Part shown: one piece after another, positions 1 to 8,539 of the stretch
Layout of the letters: every line of letters starts with the position of its first letter
How positions within the stretch are numbered: the stretch's first letter is position 1
Assembly (NCBI GenBank): GCA_964487255.1
Contig: CAZAQV010000042.1
Coordinates: 1-29,460, forward strand
DNA length: 29,460 bases
DNA from: CAZAQV01 sp964487255
GTDB taxonomy: Bacteria > Myxococcota_A > Polyangia > Polyangiales > CAZAQV01
Reading direction: 5' to 3'
Translations under genes and position numbers: made by a program
Notes under the pieces: model-generated
Databases searched by the model: none
The model's input: only the letters and a program-made list of their open reading frames with translations
What the model was told of the DNA's origin: nothing

Positions 1-50
1 TGCCAACGACCCTTTGAACGATTCCCCGGTAGGAGGTTGATCAGGTAGTG

Positions 51-1220
51 CTAGTGCTCGGGCGTTCCTGTCGGCGTGCTGGCATCGCGTTGGGAGCTTT
101 GTCGTGTTGACGAGGCGTCTTTGCCTTGGGCGGCCAGGATCGGTGGTGGGCGCAGCGGGCGCGGCGCGAACGCTTCGAAGCACTGTGAAGTGTCTTCGTG
201 TCGCAAGGCAGCAGCGCGAAGGACGTTTCCAAAAGCATCGACGGCAGCGCGGACGTTTTTGAGGCAGGGGGCGTCCTCAAGCCCCTCGCCGGGGTCGACC
301 CAGCCCCACGGTTGACCTCCAGCAAATGGGAGCAGGCGCTTCGCGTACTGGTTGATCACGTGCTGGCCGGCGCTCGGCCTTGACTGAATGGCCTGAAAAT
401 CGCCCTTCACGGGCTCGGTGAGAGGCTGGTCTGTCCGCAAGCGTCGTTTGGGTAGCGATTGGTACATTGAGACGGTGCGCGTTGCCCACCATTGACCAAT
501 GCGCAGCCGCGGGTTTGGACCAGCCACGCTGCAGCGTGGTTCGAGGTTTGTTCGCGGCTGGTTGGTCCACTCGGCGATCAGTTCACACAATAAGTGTCGT
601 GGGCCACCGGCCTCTTTTTCGCTTACCATCGCAATTGCGGCGTTTGCGTGAACGCGCTGTGTTAGCGACGTGCCTGCAAACCAGTGCGCGAGCTGTCCCG
701 GACCAAGGGGCCGCATCCCCGATGCGTCGACCACGACAGCGCCTGGACGGTCGGCTCGTAGGCGGACTTCAGCGCCGTCACCAACAGGCCATGCGTTGCC
801 GACAAACTTGGCTCGCAATCGTTCACTTGAAGACCAGACGTGGAGTTCCGCGGTGGGTCGGTAGCTTACGCGCGAGACAAACCCTTGGATCACGGGTACC
901 CGCAGCTGGGCTCGGTAAACCAAGAAGGCCGACTCGACTTGTTCTTCTCCTGCGTAGTCGTGATCCGGTCCGATCGCGTCGCTCGCCGACTCGTTCGCGC
1001 TTGGCTGTATCGGGGCTGGCTCCGCTGCAGTTGTCGACTCGCTCTGACGCAAGCCCGCGATGACGTCCGCAGCACGAACGGTGATTCGCTCTGGCTTCGC
1101 CTGCGCATTCGGGGGGGGTGGAGGCGCCGAGTGGTCACACCCGTGCACCCACAGCAGCAGTAGCGCCCGAATGCTGTGGCGACTAAGCGTGGCGAAAACG
1201 AAAGACCACGTGGACGCCAA
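51..1220 (-). CDS. Putative lipoprotein, function unknown
   Basis: A 389-residue protein that I do not recognise. It begins with a TTG codon 11 bases after the rpmE stop, so it is probably the second gene of an rpmE transcript. The N-terminus has a hydrophobic stretch (IRALLLLWVHGC) ending in a cysteine near residue 28, which fits a lipoprotein signal although the lipobox is imperfect. A proline-rich linker (APPPPPN) follows. The C-terminal third has two cysteines in the order CLKNVRAAVDAFGNVLRA and then SQCFEAF, which loosely recalls the last part of TonB-C/AgmX-type domains, but this is weak. The tail is low-complexity Ser/Thr/Gln. The start could be wrong because no in-frame ATG exists near it. 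Confidence 0.6.
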   Translation of the reverse strand: MASTWSFVFATLSRHSIRALLLLWVHGCDHSAPPPPPNAQAKPERITVRAADVIAGLRQSESTTAAEPAPIQPSANESASDAIGPDHDYAGEEQVESAFLVYRAQLRVPVIQGFVSRVSYRPTAELHVWSSSERLRAKFVGNAWPVGDGAEVRLRADRPGAVVVDASGMRPLGPGQLAHWFAGTSLTQRVHANAAIAMVSEKEAGGPRHLLCELIAEWTNQPRTNLEPRCSVAGPNPRLRIGQWWATRTVSMYQSLPKRRLRTDQPLTEPVKGDFQAIQSRPSAGQHVINQYAKRLLPFAGGQPWGWVDPGEGLEDAPCLKNVRAAVDAFGNVLRAAALRHEDTSQCFEAFAPRPLRPPPILAAQGKDASSTRQSSQRDASTPTGTPEH

Positions 1221-1231
1221 GAGGCCTGACC

Positions 1232-1444
1232 CTAGGCGTTCTTCTTTTGAGCCTTGGCGTACTTGCGCCGGAAACGCTCAACACGACCAGCGGTGTCCAT
1301 CATCTTTTGCTTACCCGTGTAGAATGGGTGGCATGCGGAGCACACGTCCAGGTTGTACGTTTTGACCGCGCGGGTCTGGTAGGAGGCACCACAAGCGCAG
1401 TTGATGGTGACCTCGTTGTATTCGGGATGAATGCCGTCTTTCAT
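1232..1444 (-). CDS. rpmE: 50S ribosomal protein bL31 (zinc-binding type)
   Basis: A 70-residue protein with the full bL31 pattern: it starts MKDGIHPEYNEV and has the CACG, CSACHPFYTGKQ and RVERFRRKY signatures. Four cysteines (C16, C18, C35, C38) form the zinc site, so this is the zinc-containing C+ form rather than the zinc-free paralogue induced by zinc starvation. The length matches the family. The ATG at 1444 is preceded on the minus strand by a purine-rich stretch (GGAGGCGAGAAGG). A longer open frame runs further upstream but lacks bL31 similarity and is not used. The protein binds the large subunit near the central protuberance and helps hold the two subunits together. Confidence 0.96.
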   Translation of the reverse strand: MKDGIHPEYNEVTINCACGASYQTRAVKTYNLDVCSACHPFYTGKQKMMDTAGRVERFRRKYAKAQKKNA

Positions 1445-1599
1445 GGAGAACCTTCTCGCCTCCGCAAATAGGAGGTCGGTCGGGTGATCTACAGCCCCCA
1501 CGCTCCATGCGCAAGCCAGCGACGAAGGCGGAGGGCGAGCCCCTCGCAAAGCGCTCTTTTGCAAGCAAAAGCTCCGAATCAGCTTGGGGCTAGACCGGG

Positions 1600-2703
1600 C
1601 TAGTCGTCGCACTCGGTCGGACGATTGACGTTGCCCAGTACCACGACACTCTTGTCCGGCAGGTTGCGGGCCAAGGTGGGCGCCACGTCGGTCCAATCGG
1701 ATTCGGCGTCGATAGCTTCTACGCGCCAAGCTTGGCACTGGGGCAACCCTTCTGCTTCAGCGGTCGCTGTTCGAGAAAATAGTTCTTGGTTGATCTTGTG
1801 CCAAGGTCCACAGGGTATTGGCGGCCCAGCCCACTCAGGACGCGCGTGGGCGTGCTGGATGCTGGCGAGGCCATCGCGGACGCCAGGCTCCCAGAAGACA
1901 AGCCCGCGGCCTTTTCGAATTAGCAAGTGGCCCTGCGCACAGCTAGGTTCTTCGTCGAGTGCCGAACCACTACGTGCGATGAGCAGGGGTGGCACCTCGT
2001 TGCGCCCGCGTACTTGCAAGTGCGTCACACCATCGTTCCACAGCAAGAAGTTGGCAAAGTGGGCGACCAGCCAAAACGGGACGCCCCGCTTTATGTGTAG
2101 TTCGACGGGAACGGGCGCGTTGTTCCCCTCAACTTCTGCGCGCTTTTCGAGCAGCGCAGCGAGTCCCATGATGGCCGGATGGAAGAGGCTTCGGCCCACG
2201 GTCCGGCCGGTTGCTTTGAGCCGAGATAGTCGACGGAACGCCGATACGACCTGAGGCTTGAAGTCTTTGGCGTACTTCTGGCGCACCGTTTTGGGCTGTG
2301 CCTTGAACCATGAGCCGCCAGACACACGCGCCCCAAACTTGTCGATCTCGACGAGCAGCGTCGGGCCGTCGTAATACACCGGTAGCTCCGCGGTATCGAC
2401 CGTGCTCGCGCTTTCATGTTCGCCGACACGTTCGCTTGCGCGACCCGCGGCGTCGGCTTGGGGATCTTCCGTTTCTTCCGCCGTAGAGTGCGATGGCGTT
2501 GGGCTTGGGCCGTTACCACTCGAGCCACAACCGTTCGAGCCGCAGCTGGCGGTCAGTGCGACGGCGACGAACAAGTAACGAAGGCTTCCAGTCCATACTT
2601 TTCGGAGATACGAAAAAACATGAACGTTCCATCCGCCATCAATTTGAGGGGGGAGTTCCCCCTCAAACTCCCCCGGCTCCGCTGCCTTTCGGGAGTACTT
2701 CAT
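1600..2703 (-). CDS. Putative lipoprotein, function unknown
   Basis: A 367-residue frame starting 5 bases after the yqeY stop, so probably co-transcribed with it. Residues 35-60 form a signal-like hydrophobic segment (SLRYLFVAVALTASC) with a possible lipid-attachment cysteine, followed by a Gly/Ser/Pro-rich linker. The rest contains no domain I recognise; it has a hydrophobic patch around PFWLVAHFANFLLWNDGV. The start is uncertain. ATG 2703 leaves a long N-region encoded by a strong hairpin (GGGGGAGTTTGAGGGGG and its complement), and no other ATG or GTG lies before the hydrophobic segment. A TTG inside the segment would leave too short a signal. The minus-strand order is membrane protein, yqeY, this gene. 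Confidence 0.55.
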   Translation of the reverse strand: MKYSRKAAEPGEFEGELPPQIDGGWNVHVFSYLRKVWTGSLRYLFVAVALTASCGSNGCGSSGNGPSPTPSHSTAEETEDPQADAAGRASERVGEHESASTVDTAELPVYYDGPTLLVEIDKFGARVSGGSWFKAQPKTVRQKYAKDFKPQVVSAFRRLSRLKATGRTVGRSLFHPAIMGLAALLEKRAEVEGNNAPVPVELHIKRGVPFWLVAHFANFLLWNDGVTHLQVRGRNEVPPLLIARSGSALDEEPSCAQGHLLIRKGRGLVFWEPGVRDGLASIQHAHARPEWAGPPIPCGPWHKINQELFSRTATAEAEGLPQCQAWRVEAIDAESDWTDVAPTLARNLPDKSVVVLGNVNRPTECDD

Positions 2704-2708
2704 CCTAA

Positions 2709-3155
2709 CTATGACAATAGACTACCCACGATCTTCGAAGCTAGTTTTCCGTCGATTTGTCCAGCGTACTTTCCGCGCACTTCTTTCATCACGGCGCCCA
2801 TATCCTTCTTTGATGAGGCGCCCGTCTGCGCGATGATCTCCGTAATCGCCGCTTTAGCTTCATCTTCGGAGAGCATCTTGGGCAGATAACGCTCGACGAT
2901 CGCAAGCTCCGCGCGTTCCTTTTCGGCAAGATCGCTGCGCCCGCCTTCGTCGTACTGCTCGGCGCTTTCTTTGCGCGTTTTCACAGCGCGGGACAGCACG
3001 GCGATTTCGTCCGCTTCGCTCAGCGCCTTGCCCAGCTCAAGTTCTTTTCGACCGATTTCCGTCTTGAGCATACGCAGGGTGTCGCGTGCGGTTTCGTCTT
3101 TGTTGCGCATGGCCTCTTTGAGGTCTGCCATAATCTTGTCTTGAAGAGACGACAT
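2709..3155 (-). CDS. GatB/YqeY domain-containing protein
   Basis: A 148-residue protein matching the YqeY family over its whole length. Recognisable stretches are the N-terminal helix (LQDKIMADLKEAMRNKD), TLRMLKTEI, KTRKESAEQYDEGGR, the central AIVERYLPKMLSEDE and the C-terminal GKYAGQIDGKLASKIV. The C-terminal half is the helical domain shared with the tail of the GatB subunit of Asp/Glu-tRNA amidotransferase, where it contacts tRNA. The role of stand-alone YqeY is not settled. The ATG at 3155 is the natural family start. It lies 31 bases downstream of the preceding membrane-protein gene on the same strand. Confidence 0.93.
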   Translation of the reverse strand: MSSLQDKIMADLKEAMRNKDETARDTLRMLKTEIGRKELELGKALSEADEIAVLSRAVKTRKESAEQYDEGGRSDLAEKERAELAIVERYLPKMLSEDEAKAAITEIIAQTGASSKKDMGAVMKEVRGKYAGQIDGKLASKIVGSLLS

Positions 3156-3186
3156 GAGCCGTTTCTGCGCGAAGCCGCTGTCCCTG

Positions 3187-4146
3187 TCAATTGAACAGCA
3201 AGATTCCCAGCGCGACCCACGCTGCTAGATGTATGGAACGTGCGGCCCAGCGCGTGGCCTGCAAGCGGCCCTCGCGAAGGCGCCGTCGATAGGCGTCTGT
3301 AGTCCCGGTAACCAACTTATGTCCGGCGATGATAGGCATCGCCTGATCGCGGTAGTCTGTCTCTCGCGTGCGTACGGACGGTTCCAAAATGAACGCAGGC
3401 CCATTATGAGTGCGCCGGGACGCCAATTCTGAGACAACGATGTATTTATCTCCTGCTGCGGAAATAAACAGACGGCCATCGCTGCTTTGGGTCAGTGTAC
3501 CGGTCAACACTTCGCTATCCTCGAATTGTCGCTCCGTTTTTCGAAGCTTCTGATTTCGCCAAAAGGCCACGCCCAGCACAAGAAAAGTTGCGCCAAGAAG
3601 CGCGCCATAAAGCGCGATATTTCTTGAGAGTCTTGTGAGCAAGCGCGAGCGATTCGGCGCCCCTACGAGCGGAGGTGCGAAGATCCCACGCTCGACCTTC
3701 GGATACGTGCGTGTCATCGCAATGGCTTGGTCGAGTGAGCCTGCCCAGCAACGCCCGTCCGGCAAACGAATCCGCAGAACCGGGTCCTCTTTCGAAAGCT
3801 CTCCGACGATGCGTGTAGGTTTGTTCTTCACCCAGTGCACGAGACTTTGCCCTTTGTGTGTCTTGACCTTGGTGGCCATGATACTGCTCGTGTTGTACGG
3901 CCGATCTTCTTCTGGAACGAAGTAGAAAGCCCGTCTTCCGCGAGCGCGAAAGAATGGGTTTGAGGTGATCGCGCCGTCGCCTTCCATGGGCGTATACCCA
4001 CCGATCGGAGCACATGGAGACCTTTGCACGGAAGAACCAGAGCTAGAAGAGAGTGCCAAGAGCGTGATCACCCAACCAGCAACCAAAAAGACCAGCGAGA
4101 ACCGCTCCAGGCCTGTTAGTAGCTCTTTTCGACGAGGTTTGCTCAC
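3187..4146 (-). CDS. Membrane protein, function unknown
   Basis: A 319-residue protein with three predicted membrane segments: near residues 15-35 (FSLVFLVAGWVITLLALSS), in the middle (IALYGALLGATFLVLGVAFW) and at the extreme C-terminus (LAAWVALGILLF). Between the first two lies a soluble loop of about 130 residues, and between the last two a soluble domain of about 90. The two-helix-plus-loop layout recalls bacterial GIDE/MUL1-like membrane proteins, but I see no diagnostic motif, so this is only a structural analogy. Its ATG overlaps the stop of the GspE-like gene by 4 bases (ATGA), so the two are translationally coupled and may act together at the inner membrane. Confidence 0.72.
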   Translation of the reverse strand: MSKPRRKELLTGLERFSLVFLVAGWVITLLALSSSSGSSVQRSPCAPIGGYTPMEGDGAITSNPFFRARGRRAFYFVPEEDRPYNTSSIMATKVKTHKGQSLVHWVKNKPTRIVGELSKEDPVLRIRLPDGRCWAGSLDQAIAMTRTYPKVERGIFAPPLVGAPNRSRLLTRLSRNIALYGALLGATFLVLGVAFWRNQKLRKTERQFEDSEVLTGTLTQSSDGRLFISAAGDKYIVVSELASRRTHNGPAFILEPSVRTRETDYRDQAMPIIAGHKLVTGTTDAYRRRLREGRLQATRWAARSIHLAAWVALGILLFN

Positions 4147-5693
4147 CGCTTGTCCGTTTCCGACTGTGCGAAGGCGCGGTAGGGCAAGACGCGGCGCAGC
4201 TCGTCAAGCGTGGTGAGGCCCTGGGCAACCTTGTCGATACCATCGTGAAGCATCGTGCGAAAACCGCGCCCTTCACAGCGCACGCGGATTTCAGAGGTTG
4301 GCGTGTCGGCAATGAGCGCGTCCCGCAGAGACTCGTCTACGGTCAGCAGCTCGAACACGCCGACTCGACCTCGGTAGCCTGTTTGTAGGCATTGCTCGCA
4401 GCCTTGTCCGCGGCGCACATCGAGTGGCAGATCAAAGCGTTCGAGGAGCTCCGCGTCGCGCCCGTCCGCACGCACGGTTTCAGCGCAGGCGGGGCAAACA
4501 CGCCTCGCCAGACGCTGTGCAATAGCAGCGAGAAGCGAGTTGGAGATGACGTCGCCGTCGAGTCCCAGCGTGCGAAGGCGCGCGATCGCACCAAAGGAGT
4601 CGGTCGTGTGCAGCGTACTCAGAACCAAGTGCCCCGTGGTCGCGGCGCTGGCCGCGGTTTGTGCGGTATCGCGGTCGCGCACCTCCCCGATCAACATGAC
4701 GTCAGGGTCTTGGCGAAGAAAAGCGCGCGCGATGTCCGCCATGCTCATGTTGGCGGTGACTTGTTTCTGGTTGACCTTCTCAAGGAAGTATTCGATGGGG
4801 TCTTCGACCGACAAGATCTTCCGCGTGTCGCTGCGGACGGCAGCCAGCGCCGAGTAGAGCGTGGTGGTCTTGCCCGACCCGGTCGGACCTGTCACGAAAA
4901 TGCAGCCCTCGGGGTTGGCAATGAGCTGCGCGAAACGCTCGTGCTCGGCGTCCGCAAAGCCGAGATCGCGAAGCGGCAAGATGCCCATGTTACGGTCCAG
5001 CAGGCGCAACACGACGTCTTCGCCGAAGGGACCCGGCAAGATCGACACGCGCATATCGATGAGTTCGCTCGGCGTTCGGCCCTCGATACGTAGGCGAAAG
5101 CGGCCGTCTTGGGGGCGACGCCTTTCCGCGATATCGAGCGACGCCAGCACCTTGATGCGCGAGACGACCGCAGCGACATTTTCAGGGCTGAGCGGCGTGG
5201 TCAGTTGATGAAGTACGCCATCGACGCGCAGACGGACATCCGTGTCATTTCGATACACTTCAATGTGTACGTCGGAGGCATGTTGCTCGATCGCATGTAG
5301 CAAGATGTCGTCGAGGATTTCGCTGGGTGGCGCGGTGGCGTCGACGGGGGGGTGATGAAGTGGAACCGAGTGGTCCTCGCCGGCGTCGACCGGCGCACCA
5401 CGAAAACCCACGTCGAGCGCACGCTCGAGCTCGAACGTCGAGATGCGCACGGGTACGAACGCTCGTCCCCAGCTGCGTGCCAGTTCATCACACACGGCGC
5501 CACCGTCTTGGCGTGTTACACCGAGAGAGATAGATTGACTGCTGTCTTCGCCGACTTGTCCCAAGATCACGACGCCACGTGCTTCGCAGTACGCGAGCGG
5601 CAAGCGTTGAATCGATTCGGGGTGCAGCTCGTGATGCGCGAGTTCTTGAAAAGGCGGAAGCGATTGTCTGCTTCGTTTGCGAGGTTTCGCCAC
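4143..5693 (-). CDS. GspE/PilB-family type II secretion or type IV pilus ATPase
   Basis: A hexameric secretion ATPase of the GspE/PilB family, about 516 residues from GTG 5693. Visible landmarks, in order: a degenerate N-terminal N1/MSHE-like region, ASDVHIEV at the start of the second N-domain, Walker A GPTGSGKTT (about residue 269), Asp box SVEDPIEY (about 295), Walker B DPDVMLIGEVRD (about 332), the His box TGHLVLSTLHTTD and a tetracysteine zinc motif (CPAC and CEQC) in GspE style. The frame stays open to 5864, but that would overlap the ATP-grasp gene by 125 bases, so GTG 5693 is preferred; it lies 47 bases below that gene's stop. No GspF, pilin or secretin gene lies nearby, so the machine it drives must be encoded elsewhere. 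Confidence 0.9.
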   Translation of the reverse strand: MAKPRKRSRQSLPPFQELAHHELHPESIQRLPLAYCEARGVVILGQVGEDSSQSISLGVTRQDGGAVCDELARSWGRAFVPVRISTFELERALDVGFRGAPVDAGEDHSVPLHHPPVDATAPPSEILDDILLHAIEQHASDVHIEVYRNDTDVRLRVDGVLHQLTTPLSPENVAAVVSRIKVLASLDIAERRRPQDGRFRLRIEGRTPSELIDMRVSILPGPFGEDVVLRLLDRNMGILPLRDLGFADAEHERFAQLIANPEGCIFVTGPTGSGKTTTLYSALAAVRSDTRKILSVEDPIEYFLEKVNQKQVTANMSMADIARAFLRQDPDVMLIGEVRDRDTAQTAASAATTGHLVLSTLHTTDSFGAIARLRTLGLDGDVISNSLLAAIAQRLARRVCPACAETVRADGRDAELLERFDLPLDVRRGQGCEQCLQTGYRGRVGVFELLTVDESLRDALIADTPTSEIRVRCEGRGFRTMLHDGIDKVAQGLTTLDELRRVLPYRAFAQSETDKR

Positions 5694-5739
5694 GGGCGAG
5701 GAGCCTACACGACCGACCCGCGAAAGTCTGCGCGCACGA

Positions 5740-6774
5740 CTACACTTCGGTTTCTTTCCATGCGGGACGGTAGCCAATACCGAGGCGAAGAATCCGTTCG
5801 AGCAGCTTGTCGTAGGGAATGTCAGCCGAGATTGCGGCCGTTGCAAATTCAGCGTCCTCGGCAATCTGTGGATTGGGGTTGGCTTCGAGCAGGTAGGCTT
5901 TGCCGTCGTCGGTCAAGCGAAAGTCGAGTCGTGCGTAACCCGAGAGACCGAGCCGCCGGTAGATGCGCTTCGCGAGCGTCGCCAGTTCCTTTTGCTGCGC
6001 AGCGTCCATGTCGATGACTTCCTGCAGCGCCCATCCGATCTTGTCTTGATAACGCTCGTCCCATTTGACTTTGGAGGTCGCAATGAGTGGCTCGTTCGCG
6101 TCCTTGTTCTCGAGCAGCAGTTCCCACGCCGGGAGCGCTTGCGTGCGAATGTTTCCAATGACGCCGACGTAGAGTTCTCGTCCTGGAATGAACTGCTCAA
6201 CGATAGCGTCTGTGCCGACTGTGCGGTGAATGAACGCCACGCGCTCCGCAAGCTTCTCGTCGGAGTGCACGAGGGAGGCTTTGGCGATGCCTTCGGACCC
6301 CTCCGCCGTAAGCGATTTGACGATCAAGGGAAACTTGAGTCGCTTGGGCCTGCGAACCTTGCGCCCAACTTCGAACACCGCAAATTTGGGTACCGGAATC
6401 TTGTGATAGGCGAGAATTTTTTTCGATAGGGCCTTGTCACGGGCGAGCATGAGCCCACGCGGATTGCAGCCTGTGTAGGGGCGTTTCAAAAGCTCAAGGT
6501 AGGAGACGACCGCTTGGTCGTAGGTCGGGACGTGGTGAAACTCTTCGAGCAAGTTGAAGGTCACGTGTGGCTTGAGTTCTTTGATCGTCTTGCGAATCGG
6601 GGACAGATCACTGCTTACGCCCAGCGGCACCACCTCGTGTCCGAGTTTGCGCAGTCCCTGGACCACGTCGAACTCCGTTCGCCACCTATGGATTTCTTCC
6701 GGCGTGTAGCCCTCGAGGGAGTCCGGTGGAACCAAGCTCTCGTGCATGAGCGCTAAAACGCGATACTTTGCCAT
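5740..6774 (-). CDS. ATP-grasp protein, D-alanine-D-alanine ligase-like
   Basis: A 344-residue ATP-grasp enzyme of the D-Ala-D-Ala ligase type. The N-terminal domain contains NLLEEFHHVPTYDQ and a Gly-turn with YTGCNPRGLMLARDK, the usual pre-ATP-grasp pattern. The ATP-binding part has FPLIVKSLTAEGSEGI (nucleotide-binding lysine and glycine loop) and VEQFIPGRELYVGVIGN. The C-terminal metal site is clear in YARLDFRLTDDGKAYLLEANPNPQ. The family forms peptide-like bonds through an acyl phosphate. Whether this copy makes D-Ala-D-Ala or ligates another amino acid cannot be told, and no mur/fts genes are adjacent. ATG 6774 (MAKYRVLALMHE) is preferred over a GTG seven codons upstream. Confidence 0.88.
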   Translation of the reverse strand: MAKYRVLALMHESLVPPDSLEGYTPEEIHRWRTEFDVVQGLRKLGHEVVPLGVSSDLSPIRKTIKELKPHVTFNLLEEFHHVPTYDQAVVSYLELLKRPYTGCNPRGLMLARDKALSKKILAYHKIPVPKFAVFEVGRKVRRPKRLKFPLIVKSLTAEGSEGIAKASLVHSDEKLAERVAFIHRTVGTDAIVEQFIPGRELYVGVIGNIRTQALPAWELLLENKDANEPLIATSKVKWDERYQDKIGWALQEVIDMDAAQQKELATLAKRIYRRLGLSGYARLDFRLTDDGKAYLLEANPNPQIAEDAEFATAAISADIPYDKLLERILRLGIGYRPAWKETEV

Positions 6775-6856
6775 CTTGTGCAAAGGTCGTAGCACGTCCA
6801 GACGTAGGGACCGAGTGAGCCCGCGATCGGACCTTTTCGCTTGCTCTGATCGCGCT

Positions 6857-7339
6857 TCAGAGTGGACCGGAGCGAAACGATCGCTCGTCCCCGAAGTAAC
6901 GCGTGCAGTGATCGCGCACGCGAGCCGCGTTTTCGTCCGACGGGGCCGAAAGGATCGGTGTGACCTCGTTCAGGAAATCACGTTCGAGTTGGAGCCAACG
7001 CTGGCGCGGAAAATGCTCAAAGGCTTCTTTCAGTGTCTGTTTCGCTTTGCGAAGTTGGCCGGCGCACGTTTGGGCGCGCACGAGTCGCGCGAAAAGCCAG
7101 GGGTCTTCCTCGGCGCCGGATCGAGCATGCTGAAAGGCGAGTACGGCGTGTTCAAAATCGCCGAGGCTCATCGCGCGCTCAGCGCGAACAACCCATTCGT
7201 AGCTGTATGGTGAAACAAAGGCTCCGCGCACGACCTTCCCCTCAAGCTTGCGCGGAACTTCGGGCGCTTCGGGTCCGCCGCACGCGACACACAGCAAGAG
7301 CGTGCTGAGCACTGGCTTAAGGAGCCGTGATCTGTACAC
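6857..7339 (-). CDS. Small TPR-like putative lipoprotein
   Basis: About 160 residues from a GTG at 7339. A short hydrophobic N-terminus (LLKPVLSTLLLCVACGG) ends in a cysteine, suggesting a lipoprotein, although the residue three before the cysteine is itself a cysteine. The body has two TPR-like helical pairs (AERAMSLGDFEHAVLAFQHA and LVRAQTCAGQLRKAKQTLKEAF), then a hydrophilic tail ending around DHCTRYFGDERSF. Its start overlaps the end of the upstream lipoprotein gene by 23 bases, making it the third gene of a compact minus-strand trio. Its function is unknown; TPR lipoproteins usually act as assembly scaffolds. Confidence 0.6.
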   Translation of the reverse strand: MYRSRLLKPVLSTLLLCVACGGPEAPEVPRKLEGKVVRGAFVSPYSYEWVVRAERAMSLGDFEHAVLAFQHARSGAEEDPWLFARLVRAQTCAGQLRKAKQTLKEAFEHFPRQRWLQLERDFLNEVTPILSAPSDENAARVRDHCTRYFGDERSFRSGPL

Positions 7340-7784
7340 GAACCGAATCTCCGCTCGGAAGCGGCCAGGGCAATGAGTGCCCGCCACGGCCAAGTTCGAC
7401 ATTTCCTTCAGAGAAAAGAAGGGCATTCAGGGTCGGTGGTCCACCCCCACCTCCGCCAGGCTGCAAAGGAATGCTTGCCGCAAAAGCGCTGCCCGAATCG
7501 TCGGTCACCCACTGTGCCAACTGATCTCGGTCGATCGTGATAACCAGTTCACCACCGGGGGCTACGCGCGTGCGTACGCCGCCGTCATAGAACGAACCCG
7601 TCCCTTGCTCCGAGAACGCCTCGGAAAGAGAGCCGGGCGCGAGTTGAAGGGCGAGCGTTTCGACCTCGGACAGCGCGATGGCGCTCGTCTCGAGGTTCAC
7701 CAAAAAAGGTGCATCATCTGAAGCGCAGCCGAGTGCGCTGAGCAAGGCGACAAGAAGAATCGGTTGTGGGGCGGACCACAGCAT
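7317..7784 (-). CDS. Putative lipoprotein, function unknown
   Basis: A 155-residue protein starting at ATG 7784, with a clear lipoprotein signal (ILLVALLSALGC; cysteine near residue 21). The mature part is rich in beta-prone sequence, has a glycine run followed by prolines (PGGGGGGPP) and ends with a strand-like VRVQITAP. I recognise no family. The start codon shares one base with the stop of the PEGA-domain gene upstream (TAATG), and its 3' end overlaps the TPR lipoprotein, so all three are very likely translated from one message and may form one envelope complex. Confidence 0.68.
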   Translation of the reverse strand: MLWSAPQPILLVALLSALGCASDDAPFLVNLETSAIALSEVETLALQLAPGSLSEAFSEQGTGSFYDGGVRTRVAPGGELVITIDRDQLAQWVTDDSGSAFAASIPLQPGGGGGGPPTLNALLFSEGNVELGRGGHSLPWPLPSGDSVRVQITAP

Positions 7785-8257
7785 TACTCGATCCTCGGGA
7801 TGGGTATACCTTGTGCGGATGAGCCTCCGGCGCTTGCTGCAACAACGACAATGAGTACCGCGGCCGCGAGGGCGCCGGCGCCGACACCGACCCATAACCA
7901 GGGGAAGTGACCACTTGCACCTGTCGGTGCGTCCAGGGGCTCGAGCCGTTCCAAGAACAACGCTACCGAAGGGCTGCCATCGTGTTCGTAGCGCAGCGTC
8001 GCAAAGCCGACCTTCTGAACTTCGATAACGTCGCCCTGCTCAAGCGGTTGCGGCGCGATCGGACTTTTGCCGACAGGGCTGCCGTTGATGGACACGTCCG
8101 CACCGTCTGTGTTGATAGCGATGATCGTCGCGGGGACAACCTGCGCAGTGGACGTTGCCCCGTCGGCCGACGCCACACCCGCATCGTCCTGCGCCGATAG
8201 GGTTGCAGTGGACGCTAGCGCGGTGATGAGTAGGATTGCGAGCGAGCTACATCTCAC
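7784..8257 (-). CDS. PEGA-like domain protein with C-terminal membrane anchor
   Basis: About 157 residues from GTG 8257, which follows a good ribosome-binding site (AGAGGTGA) at proper spacing. Residues 1-25 form a signal peptide (SLAILLITALASTATLSAQ). The middle matches the PEGA surface-domain style: PATIIAINTDGADVSINGSP, then VGKSPIAPQPLEQGD and EVQKVGFATL. A single membrane helix near the C-terminus (WLWVGVGAGALAAAVLIVVV) is followed by a short Ser/Gly tail. PEGA domains are beta-sandwich modules common in envelope proteins of Myxococcota and relatives. It heads the three-gene operon reading toward lower coordinates. Confidence 0.7.
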   Translation of the reverse strand: MRCSSLAILLITALASTATLSAQDDAGVASADGATSTAQVVPATIIAINTDGADVSINGSPVGKSPIAPQPLEQGDVIEVQKVGFATLRYEHDGSPSVALFLERLEPLDAPTGASGHFPWLWVGVGAGALAAAVLIVVVAASAGGSSAQGIPIPRIE

Positions 8258-8342
8258 AAGTTCACCTCTATGCTTCCCGCGGGCTTTGGGCAAGAGCCAA
8301 CCCAATATCTTCGCCTCGCGAAGAGGGAAGGAACTGCGATGA

Positions 8343-8507
8343 GCGGTCTGGAGGAAGCCAACGATGCTACGCACCTATGACGCACTACGGACTCGCGGAA
8401 AGAGCGCCAAAGCAGCCATCACCGCTTGCATGCGAAAGCTGCTCGTTTGGCTCAATTCCACCCTCCGAGACCGCGTCCCCTGGACCCCACAAAAAATCAG
8501 GGTGTAA
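8343..8507 (+). pseudogene. C-terminal remnant of an IS110-family transposase
   Basis: An in-frame segment translates to a sequence containing YDALRTRGKSAKAAITACM followed by RKLLVWLNSTLRDRVPW, then a TAA at 8505. This is the characteristic C-terminal end of IS110/IS1111-type transposases (pattern LRxRGKxxKxAxxACMRKLLxxLN). Only about 54 residues remain. An in-frame stop lies at 8340, and the catalytic N-terminal DEDD domain and the middle of the gene are missing. The remnant sits directly upstream of the duplicated EVE start, suggesting an old insertion followed by deletion. Confidence 0.8.
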
Positions 8508-8514
8508 ACAGTTG

Positions 8515-8539
8515 CTAGTGAAGAGCAAGAAAACTCAGT
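8515..8539 (+). repeat. Direct repeat, copy 1 (duplicated EVE gene start)
   Basis: A 25-base sequence beginning CTAGTGAAGAGCAAG is repeated exactly at 8603-8627, with an 88-base period. It copies the GTG start and first codons (V-K-S-K-K-T-Q) of the EVE gene. This upstream copy runs into a stop at 8572, so it is a dead duplicate. Confidence 0.9.

Noticed and set aside
1445..1738. N-terminal extension of the rpmE frame
   Set aside because: bL31 proteins are about 70 residues and begin at the MKDGIHP motif; the upstream part has no similarity and includes the ribosome-binding region.
5694..5864. N-terminal extension of the GspE-like ATPase to ATG 5864
   Set aside because: It would overlap the ATP-grasp gene by 125 bases and adds a basic, non-family sequence. 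GTG 5693 gives a normal family length.
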